Part shown: piece by piece, positions 6,956 through 12,376 of the stretch
Layout: every line of letters begins with the position of its first letter
Position numbering within the stretch: position 1 is the stretch's first letter
NCBI GenBank assembly: GCA_023391395.1
Contig: JAEWBA010000066.1
Location: 1 to 12,376 of the forward strand
DNA: 12,376 bases
Source of the DNA: Pseudomonadota bacterium
GTDB taxonomy: Bacteria > Pseudomonadota > Gammaproteobacteria > Burkholderiales > Burkholderiaceae_D
Reading direction: 5' to 3'
The notes under the pieces: generated by a model
Seen by the model: the letters and a program-made list of their open reading frames with translations, nothing else
What the model was told of the DNA's origin: nothing
Databases searched by the model: none
Translations under genes and position numbers: made by a program

Positions 6956-7294
6956 ATGAGATCGAATAAAAAAAACGGGGCAGTTCGTATGTCGGATACC
7001 GTGCTCAGCGGTCTGATCGTCCTCGCGACGATGGCGACGATAGGTTGCGGCAGCCCGAAGCCGAAACCGCCCGAGCGGGCAGCGGTGAGTGCGCCGACCA
7101 CCAAGGAGGGCAGCGACCTGGTCCGCATGGGCGTCGAGGAACCCTTCAGCGAGGCGCAATTGTCGGTAATCGGCCTGCGTCACTTCCTGATGTACAGCCG
7201 CTTTCTTTCCCAAAGCATGGCGCTGCCCCATGCCTGCGATGCCGGCTCGGGGGAATGCGCGAGTGGAGATTCCGGCGGGCTTCCTTCGGAATAG
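6956..7294 (+). CDS. Small putative lipoprotein, unknown function
   Basis: Predicted 112-aa protein I do not recognise. The start at 6956 has a good ribosome binding site and gives a basic N-region (MRSNKK), a hydrophobic stretch (VLSGLIVLATMAT) and a lipobox-like TIGC ending at about residue 32. That fits the broad bacterial lipoprotein pattern, although position -3 is Thr rather than Leu. The mature part starts CGSPKPKPPE, a proline- and lysine-rich linker, then an amphipathic stretch (FSEAQLSVIGLRHFLMYSRFLS) and a small Gly/Ser-rich tail with two cysteines (HACDAGSGEC) that could form a disulfide in the periplasm. The gene stands alone, divergent from the EamA unit and convergent with moeB/thiF. 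An A8 run follows the start within codons 4-7. That it is real rests on the binding site and signal, not on homology. Confidence 0.6.
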   Translation: MRSNKKNGAVRMSDTVLSGLIVLATMATIGCGSPKPKPPERAAVSAPTTKEGSDLVRMGVEEPFSEAQLSVIGLRHFLMYSRFLSQSMALPHACDAGSGECASGDSGGLPSE

Positions 7295-7342
7295 AGCGCA
7301 GCCGCACCGGATCGGCACGGCGTTTGCCTATCGCTGTGCTTC

Positions 7343-7367
7343 CGAGCCGGTTATGCCGACCGGTTTG
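7343..7367. terminator. Weak hairpin between convergent genes
   Basis: Nine-base-pair stem (7343-7351 with 7359-7367, two G-U pairs when read on the + strand) and a 7-nt loop, in the 89-bp gap between the convergent lipoprotein and moeB/thiF stops. There is no U-tract on either strand. The position suits a shared transcription end, but the structure alone is weak evidence. Confidence 0.25.
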
Positions 7368-7383
7368 ATCTACAATCCGCGCT

Positions 7384-8145
7384 TCATTTCGGAGCGCCTG
7401 TGTGGCCGCACACGCTGCATGCGGGATTGCGTGCCAGCTTGATGCTGCTCCATTCCATGCTGCGCGCATCCAGCAGCAGCAGGCGCCCCGCCAGCGATTC
7501 GCCGATGCCGGCGACCAGCTTCAGCGCCTCGGCCGCCTGCGTGGCGCCGACGATGCCTACCAGCGGAGCGAACACACCCATGGTCGAGCACAGCTCTTCC
7601 TCGAATTCCTGCTCGGGCGGGAACAGGCAGGCATAGCAGGGCGCATCCTCGCGCCGCGCGTCGAAGACCGACACCTGCCCATCGAAACGGATCGCCGCGC
7701 CCGACACCAGCGGCCGCCGCTGCACCACGCAGGCGCGGTTGATCGCGTGGCGCGTGGCGAAGTTGTCGGTGCAATCCAGAACCACGGTGGCCTGCGCCGC
7801 CAGCTCTCGCAGGCGCGTGTCGTCGACCCGCTCGGTCAGCGCAACGACTTCGACTTCCGGGTTGATCTGCACTAGTGTCCGCTTGCCCGATTCCGCCTTG
7901 AACTGGCCCACGCGCTCGGTGGTGTGCAGGATCTGGCGCTGCAGGTTGGTGAGGTCCACCGTGTCGTCGTCCACCAGCGTGATCCGGCCCATGCCGGCCG
8001 AGGCCAGGTAAAAGGCGGCGGGCGAGCCGAGCCCGCCGGCGCCGATGATGAGGGCATGCGCGGCGAGCAGTTTTTCCTGGCCTTCGATGCCGATCTCGTC
8101 GAGCAGGATGTGGCGCGAATAGCGCAGGAGTTGAGAGTCGTTCAT
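7384..8145 (-). CDS. moeB: MoeB/ThiF/HesA-family E1-like adenylyltransferase
   Basis: Cytoplasmic enzyme of 253 aa that uses ATP to adenylate the C-terminal Gly-Gly of a sulfur-carrier protein (MoaD for molybdopterin, ThiS for thiamine). Seen: RYSRHILL at the N-terminus; nucleotide-binding GAGGLGS at 35-41 and acidic DDD at 59-61; NLQRQ at 67-71; Lys83 in GQFKAES; DCTDN at 124-128; Zn-binding pairs Cys170/Cys173 and Cys243/Cys246; and Cys186 at the position of the ThiF sulfur-transfer cysteine. It resembles E. coli MoeB throughout (SGAAIR, APLVGIVG, ARNPAC), but MoeB and ThiF cannot be separated safely without a tree or partner genes, and none is nearby. The start is the ATG at 8145; a 33-residue extension from 8244 runs through the leader inverted repeats and is rejected. 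No Shine-Dalgarno sequence is visible. There is no C-terminal rhodanese domain. Confidence 0.88.
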   Translation of the reverse strand: MNDSQLLRYSRHILLDEIGIEGQEKLLAAHALIIGAGGLGSPAAFYLASAGMGRITLVDDDTVDLTNLQRQILHTTERVGQFKAESGKRTLVQINPEVEVVALTERVDDTRLRELAAQATVVLDCTDNFATRHAINRACVVQRRPLVSGAAIRFDGQVSVFDARREDAPCYACLFPPEQEFEEELCSTMGVFAPLVGIVGATQAAEALKLVAGIGESLAGRLLLLDARSMEWSSIKLARNPACSVCGHTGAPK

Positions 8146-8155
8146 GACGGGAGGA

Positions 8156-8220
8156 AAGCGCAATCGGGACGGGCAGAGCCGTAATTTAGCATTCCTGCCC
8201 GCCTTGCCGCGATTGCGCTT
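8156..8220 (-). promoter_or_regulatory. Nested inverted repeat in the moeB/thiF leader
   Basis: Two perfect inverted repeats lie one inside the other. The outer arms are AAGCGCAATCG (8156-8166) and its exact complement at 8210-8220, 11 bp. The inner arms are CGGGCAG (8170-8176) and its exact complement at 8195-8201, 7 bp, around an 18-nt AT-richer centre. In an mRNA read through from tauE they could form one stem-loop ending 10 nt before the ATG at 8145. As DNA the arms flank a candidate -10 element, like an operator. It does not match a riboswitch class I know; I do not see the THI-box consensus. Confidence 0.5.
8183..8191 (-). promoter_or_regulatory. Candidate -10 element for moeB/thiF
   Basis: On the minus strand TGCTAAATT lies in the loop of the nested inverted repeat, 37 nt before the ATG at 8145. 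It has the TGn extension and four of six matches to TATAAT. No -35 element is apparent. The AT-rich patch is conspicuous in this GC-rich gap. Confidence 0.33.
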
Positions 8221-8222
8221 CT

Positions 8223-8241
8223 CCGCCGGCGCTGCCGGCGG
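8223..8241 (-). terminator. GC-rich hairpin after the tauE/safE gene
   Basis: Perfect inverted repeat CCGCCGGC-GCT-GCCGGCGG (8-bp arms, 3-nt loop) beginning 13 bases past the stop of the TauE/SafE gene in its direction of transcription. The stem is very stable, but no U-tract follows, so it may be a transcript-end stabiliser, a pause, or part of a factor-dependent terminator. Confidence 0.45.
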
Positions 8242-8254
8242 CATGGGCCGGTGC

Positions 8255-9004
8255 CTACATGCCCATCCATCTGAAGGCTGGCGGGCCGACCAGCGTCAGT
8301 CCAGAGATAAGCAGCATGACCAGCAACAGCTTGCGAAAGGCTTGTTCCGGGACCGCCTTGTACACCCTCGCGCCCAGCCATGAAGAGACCATGACTGCCG
8401 GCGCCACGAGTGCCAAGGCATGGAGGGTTTCGGCGGTAATTCCGCCGGTGGCGCCATACATGGCCGTGGTCAGCACGCCGACAAGGAAGAACAAGGGTTG
8501 AAAGGTGGCACGCTGGACATTCTTGTCCCAGCCGCGCAGTGCGCACCATATGATGGGCGCCGGCCCGGACAGCCCGCCCAGGCCGCCCATGACGCCCGAT
8601 ACCAGTCCGACGATGCCGTCCGCCCATTTTCCTCCCCGCGTGATCTTCGGCAGGTTGGCGACGGCAAAGGTGGCGGTGCAGTACAGGATCAGGATGAGGC
8701 CGACGCCGAAGCGGAATGCGTCTTCATTGATCTGGTGAAAGGTGGCGACGCCGATGGGCACGCCGACCGCTCCGCCGATCAGGAAGGGCGCTGCGCGCGC
8801 CAGCTTGAAATGGCTGCCGATGGCATGGCTGGACGCCACCTGGCCGATGAGCGAGCTGCACAAGACCAGGGGCACCAGCATCTGCGGTTCGACCAGCCAG
8901 ACCCAGATCGCTGTCGCGACCAAGGCATACGCGAATCCCGACAAGCCTTGAATGAAGCCGGCGGCGACACCGCCGGCAACGATCGCCAAAGTAAGAGGAC
9001 CCAT
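8255..9004 (-). CDS. TauE/SafE-family anion permease
   Basis: Inner-membrane protein of 249 aa with about eight hydrophobic segments, of the TauE/SafE family (members are linked to export or uptake of sulfite, sulfoacetate, other sulfonates and some organic anions). The family pattern is seen as two related halves: the N-terminal GGVAAGFIQGLSGFAYALV and the C-terminal VGLVSGVMGGLGGLSGPAPIIW, each with the Gly-rich GxxxGxxG(L/S) motif, and VLCSSLIGQ after the first. The start is the ATG at 9004, five bases after the pyc stop, so it is probably cotranscribed and perhaps translationally coupled to pyc; a GAGG lies 13 nt before the ATG inside the pyc end. A GC-rich hairpin follows. The substrate is unknown; the pyc link suggests nothing certain. 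Confidence 0.9.
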   Translation of the reverse strand: MGPLTLAIVAGGVAAGFIQGLSGFAYALVATAIWVWLVEPQMLVPLVLCSSLIGQVASSHAIGSHFKLARAAPFLIGGAVGVPIGVATFHQINEDAFRFGVGLILILYCTATFAVANLPKITRGGKWADGIVGLVSGVMGGLGGLSGPAPIIWCALRGWDKNVQRATFQPLFFLVGVLTTAMYGATGGITAETLHALALVAPAVMVSSWLGARVYKAVPEQAFRKLLLVMLLISGLTLVGPPAFRWMGM

Positions 9005-9009
9005 TGCGA

Positions 9010-12000
9010 TCAGCCGGCCTCGAACTCGATCATCAGGTCCTTGGCATTGACCGTGTTGCCGGGCGCGACATGGATGTTCTTGACCACGAGATCGCGTTCG
9101 GCGCGGATCATGGTTTCCATCTTCATGGCCTCGAGCGAAACCAGGGCGTCCCCCTTGAGCACCTTCTGTCCGCTCTTCACCGCGACGGTCACGACCATGC
9201 CCGGCATGGACGCACCCAGGTGAGCGGGATTGCCCTCTTCGGCCTGTAGTCTGCCCGTGGCCTTTGCCGCATCCGCCTTGTCGACCCGGACCAGCCGCGG
9301 CTGCCCGTTAAGCTCGAAAAACAGCTTGGACTGGCCTTCTTCGGGCGCCTCGGTGCGCCCTTGCAGGCAGATGACGAGGGTCTTGCCCTGGTCAATGTCG
9401 ACGGAGATTTCCTGGTTTTCCGGCAAGCCGTGGAAAAACACCGGTGTCGGCAGGACGCTGGTATCGCCGTATTCGTCCTGGTGCCGCATGAAGTCGCAGA
9501 ACACCTTGGGGTACATGAGATAGGAAGCCAGTTCCTGCTCGGAGAGGTTGCGCCCGGCCAGGCTTTCGGCTTCCTGCCGCATGGCGGCGAGGTCGACCGG
9601 CGGCAGGCTGGCGCCGGGCCGGCCTTCCAGCGCCGGTTGGTCCTTGAGCACCTTGCGCTCCAAATCCTTGGGAAATCCATCGGCGGGGAAACCGAGCTCC
9701 CCCTTGAAGAGCGAAATCACCGATTCCGGGAAGGCGATTTCCTGGTCCGGATTGCCCACATCCTGCGGCGTCAAGTCATTGGCCACCATGAACAGAGCCA
9801 TGTCGCCGACCACCTTGGAAGTCGGCGTGACTTTCACGATATCGCCGAACAACTGGTTCACATCGGCATAGGCTTGCGCGACCTCTCCCCAGCGGTGTTC
9901 CAAGCCGAGGGCACGCGCTTGCTCGCGCAGGTTGGTGTACTGCCCGCCCGGCATTTCGTGCCGATAGACATCCGAGGTGCCGGCCCGCATGTCGGCTTCG
10001 AAGGGCGCATAGTGGCGGCGCACGCCTTCCCAGTATTGGGAAACGGCAAACATCGCATTCCGGTCGAGGCCCGGATCGCGCTCGCTGCCGGCCAGGGCGG
10101 CGGAAATCGCGCCCAGGTTCGGCTGCGAAGTCAAGCCGCTCATGGCATCCATTGCGCCATCGACGGCATCGCAGCCGGCCTCGATAGCGGCCAGCACGCT
10201 GGCGGCGGAGATGCCGCTGGTATCGTGGGTATGGAAGTGGATCGGCAAGCCGGTTTCTTCCTTCAAGGCCTTGACCAGCAGGCGGGCGGCATTCGGCTTG
10301 CACACGCCGGCCATGTCCTTGATGCCCAGGATATGGGCGCCGGCCGCTTCCAGTTCGCGCGCCATGCGCACGTAGTATTTCAAGTCGTACTTGGAGCGCT
10401 GGGGATCGAGCAGGTCGCCGGTGTAGCAGATCGTCGCTTCACACAGTGCGCCGGTATTGCGCACGGCGTCGATCGCCACCCGCATGTTATTCACCGCATT
10501 GAGGGAATCGAACACGCGGAACAGGTCGATGCCGCCCTTGGCGGCCTGTTCGACGAAATAGCGGACAACGTTGTCCGGATAGTTGGTGTAACCGACCGCA
10601 TTGGCCGAACGCAACAGCATCTGGAACAGGATGTTTGGCACCCGTTCGCGCAAGCCGGCCAGCCGTTGCCATGGATCTTCCTTCAAGAAACGCATGGCAA
10701 CGTCGAAGGTGGCGCCGCCCCAGCATTCCAGCGAGAACAGGTGTGGCAGCATGCTGGCGTAATACGGTGCGATGGCCAACATGTCGGCCGTTCGCATGCG
10801 GGTGGCGAACAGCGATTGATGCGCATCGCGCATGGTGGTGTCGGTCAGCAGCACCTGCGGCTGTGCCTTCATCCACTGCGCGAATTTTTCCGGGCCGAGC
10901 TGGCGCAGCGTATCCCGGCTGCCCGGCACGGGCGGCACGAGAAGCGCGTTCGGCGGCAGGAGCGGCGCTTGCGCGCTGCGTTCATGGAGCTTGCGCCCCT
11001 TCATTTCCGGATTCCCGTTGACCGTCACTTCACCGATGAAGCGCAATAGGCGCGTGGCGCGATCCCGGCGCTTGGCGAACTGGAACAGTTCCGGCGTCGA
11101 ATCGATGAAGCGCGTGGTGCAGGCGCCGGTCCGGAACAGCGGATGGTTGATGACGTTTTCGAGGAAGGGCAAATTGGTCGATACGCCGCGAATGCGGAAT
11201 TCGCGCAGTGCGCGGTCCATGCGCGCGATGGCTTCCGCGGCCGTCGGCGCCCACGCGGTCACCTTGACCAGCAGGGAGTCGTAATAGGGCGTGATCACGG
11301 CGCCGGAATAAGCGGTGCCACCGTCCAGGCGGATGCCGAAGCCGGAAGCGCTGCGATAGGCGGTGATGCGGCCGTAATCCGGCGTGAAACTGTTTTCCGG
11401 GTCCTCGGTCGTGACGCGGCATTGCAAGGCGTGGCCGTTCAGGCGAATGCCGTCCTGGTGCGGGACGCCGGTGCCGGCTTCATTCTCGGCGCCGATGCGG
11501 CCGCCTTCGCTGATGCGGATCTGCGCCTTGACGATGTCGATGCCGGTGACCTGCTCGGTCACGGTATGTTCCACCTGGATGCGCGGATTGACTTCGATGA
11601 AGTAGAACTTCCCGCTTTCCGCATCCATCAGGAATTCCACCGTGCCCGCATGCGTGTAGCCGACGGTTTGCGCCAGGCGCAGCGCGGCTTCACACAATTC
11701 GTTCCGGCCGGCGTCGTCGAGATAAGGGGCGGGAGCGCGTTCCACCACTTTCTGGTTGCGCCGCTGGACCGAGCAATCGCGTTCGTACAGGTGGACCAGA
11801 TGGCCGTGCGTGTCGCCGAGAATCTGGACTTCCACGTGGCGCGCATGGCGCACCAGTTTTTCCAGATACATTTCATCGTTGCCGAAGGCCGCGGCGGCTT
11901 CGCGGCGCGCCACTTCCAGTTGCGCCGGCAATTCCGCTTCCGATTCAATGACGCGCATGCCGCGTCCGCCGCCGCCCCAGCTCGCCTTGAGCATCAGGGG

Positions 12001-12376
12001 ATAGCCGACTTCGGCGGCGAGGACCTTGACTTGCGCGATATCGGCCGGCAGCACGCCGGTGGCCGGCATCACCGGTACCCTGGCGGCAATCGCCGCATTG
12101 CGCGCCGCGACCTTGTTGCCGAGCGTGCGCATGACCTCCGGCTTCGGTCCGATGAAGGCGATCCCGTTCCTGTCGCAGGTTTCGGCAAAGTCCGGATTCT
12201 CCGACAGGAAACCATAGCCGGGATGGATGGCATCGACCGCGGCTTCCTTGGCGACACGGATGATGTCGTCGATATCGAGATAGGCGGCGACGGGCTTTTT
12301 CCCTTTCCCTACGAGGTAGCTCTCATCCGCCTTGAAGCGATGCAGGGCGAAGCGGTCTTCCGCCGCATAGATGGCC
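9010..12376 (-). CDS. pyc: Pyruvate carboxylase, single-chain, N-terminus beyond the window
   Basis: Biotin enzyme that converts pyruvate, bicarbonate and ATP to oxaloacetate, replenishing the TCA cycle. The frame stays open to the right edge (first residues AIYAAEDRFALHRFKADESY), so the Met at 12132 is internal; about 1121 residues are seen and perhaps 20-30 are missing, giving the usual length near 1150. Order from the right: biotin carboxylase with HPGYGFLSEN, the Gly-rich ATP loop GGGGRGMRV and EVNPRIQVEHTVTE; carboxyltransferase with TDTTMRDAHQS, ECWGGATFDVAMRF, the carboxylated-Lys motif GIKDMAG (Lys codon 10318-10320) and metal-binding HTH (10225-10233); a linker/tetramerisation region; and the biotinyl domain with EAMKMET (biotinyl-Lys codon 9121-9123). 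All key motifs are intact. Domain order (BC-CT-BCCP in one chain) separates it from two-subunit PYC and from acetyl/propionyl-CoA carboxylases. The TauE/SafE gene follows after 5 bp. Confidence 0.96.
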   Translation of the reverse strand, partial: AIYAAEDRFALHRFKADESYLVGKGKKPVAAYLDIDDIIRVAKEAAVDAIHPGYGFLSENPDFAETCDRNGIAFIGPKPEVMRTLGNKVAARNAAIAARVPVMPATGVLPADIAQVKVLAAEVGYPLMLKASWGGGGRGMRVIESEAELPAQLEVARREAAAAFGNDEMYLEKLVRHARHVEVQILGDTHGHLVHLYERDCSVQRRNQKVVERAPAPYLDDAGRNELCEAALRLAQTVGYTHAGTVEFLMDAESGKFYFIEVNPRIQVEHTVTEQVTGIDIVKAQIRISEGGRIGAENEAGTGVPHQDGIRLNGHALQCRVTTEDPENSFTPDYGRITAYRSASGFGIRLDGGTAYSGAVITPYYDSLLVKVTAWAPTAAEAIARMDRALREFRIRGVSTNLPFLENVINHPLFRTGACTTRFIDSTPELFQFAKRRDRATRLLRFIGEVTVNGNPEMKGRKLHERSAQAPLLPPNALLVPPVPGSRDTLRQLGPEKFAQWMKAQPQVLLTDTTMRDAHQSLFATRMRTADMLAIAPYYASMLPHLFSLECWGGATFDVAMRFLKEDPWQRLAGLRERVPNILFQMLLRSANAVGYTNYPDNVVRYFVEQAAKGGIDLFRVFDSLNAVNNMRVAIDAVRNTGALCEATICYTGDLLDPQRSKYDLKYYVRMARELEAAGAHILGIKDMAGVCKPNAARLLVKALKEETGLPIHFHTHDTSGISAASVLAAIEAGCDAVDGAMDAMSGLTSQPNLGAISAALAGSERDPGLDRNAMFAVSQYWEGVRRHYAPFEADMRAGTSDVYRHEMPGGQYTNLREQARALGLEHRWGEVAQAYADVNQLFGDIVKVTPTSKVVGDMALFMVANDLTPQDVGNPDQEIAFPESVISLFKGELGFPADGFPKDLERKVLKDQPALEGRPGASLPPVDLAAMRQEAESLAGRNLSEQELASYLMYPKVFCDFMRHQDEYGDTSVLPTPVFFHGLPENQEISVDIDQGKTLVICLQGRTEAPEEGQSKLFFELNGQPRLVRVDKADAAKATGRLQAEEGNPAHLGASMPGMVVTVAVKSGQKVLKGDALVSLEAMKMETMIRAERDLVVKNIHVAPGNTVNAKDLMIEFEAG

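Noticed and set aside
7371..7376. TACAAT on the + strand as a promoter
   Set aside because: No + strand gene follows; it points into the moeB/thiF gene from its 3' side and lacks a -35.
9361..11049. 562-aa plus-strand open frame antisense to pyc
   Set aside because: The translation is rich in Gln, His, Arg and Gly with no recognisable motif, while the opposite strand has complete pyruvate carboxylase motifs.
12130..12132. ATG as the start of pyruvate carboxylase
   Set aside because: The same frame continues to the window edge with conserved biotin-carboxylase sequence (HPGYGFLSEN and the preceding strand), so this Met is internal.
1..12376. CRISPR array, tRNA/rRNA, insertion sequence, prophage or defence genes
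   Set aside because: I looked on both strands and saw no regularly spaced repeats, tRNA-like arms, transposase or integrase motifs, or toxin/defence domains.

Overview
The window reads as ordinary chromosomal DNA of a GC-rich Gram-negative bacterium, most probably a betaproteobacterium of the order Burkholderiales (Oxalobacteraceae-like). The basis is codon bias, the HAD-type pyrimidine 5'-nucleotidase gene followed by slmA (an order I recall from Burkholderiales), a fused PabB-PabC protein, and short dispersed intergenic repeats that encode 'HPERS...' pseudo-peptides when translated. The taxonomy is inference.

Layout, left to right. The + strand carries the 3' part of a HAD pyrimidine 5'-nucleotidase (2-694), slmA (899-1474), an EamA drug/metabolite transporter (1644-2534) and a bifunctional aminodeoxychorismate synthase/lyase-like gene (2620-4449). 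The - strand then carries an EamA transporter (5815-6711) and, 39 bp downstream of it, a YbfB/YjiJ-type MFS transporter (4570-5775); this pair converges on pabB. A 244-bp divergent gap separates the pair from a small predicted lipoprotein on the + strand (6956-7294). The right third is a - strand block read from the right edge: single-chain pyruvate carboxylase (N-terminus cut by the window end), a TauE/SafE permease beginning 5 bp after the pyc stop, and, after a hairpin-rich 109-bp gap, a MoeB/ThiF-family E1-like adenylyltransferase.

Functionally the window mixes cell-division control (SlmA), folate precursor synthesis (PabB-PabC), anaplerosis (Pyc), sulfur-carrier activation (MoeB/ThiF), nucleotide housekeeping (HAD) and four membrane transporters of unknown substrate. 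Only the EamA2-MFS pair and the pyc-tauE pair look like transcriptional units by spacing. All complete genes are intact; I see no frameshifted genes, insertion sequences, tRNA/rRNA, CRISPR array, phage genes or defence genes.

I found no convincing undescribed system. The points most worth checking are a nested inverted repeat in the moeB/thiF leader, three copies of a dispersed intergenic repeat within 4 kb, a recurring arrangement of -10-like hexamers with pyrimidine-rich leaders lacking a Shine-Dalgarno sequence, and a small lipoprotein of unknown function with an A8 tract just after its start codon.
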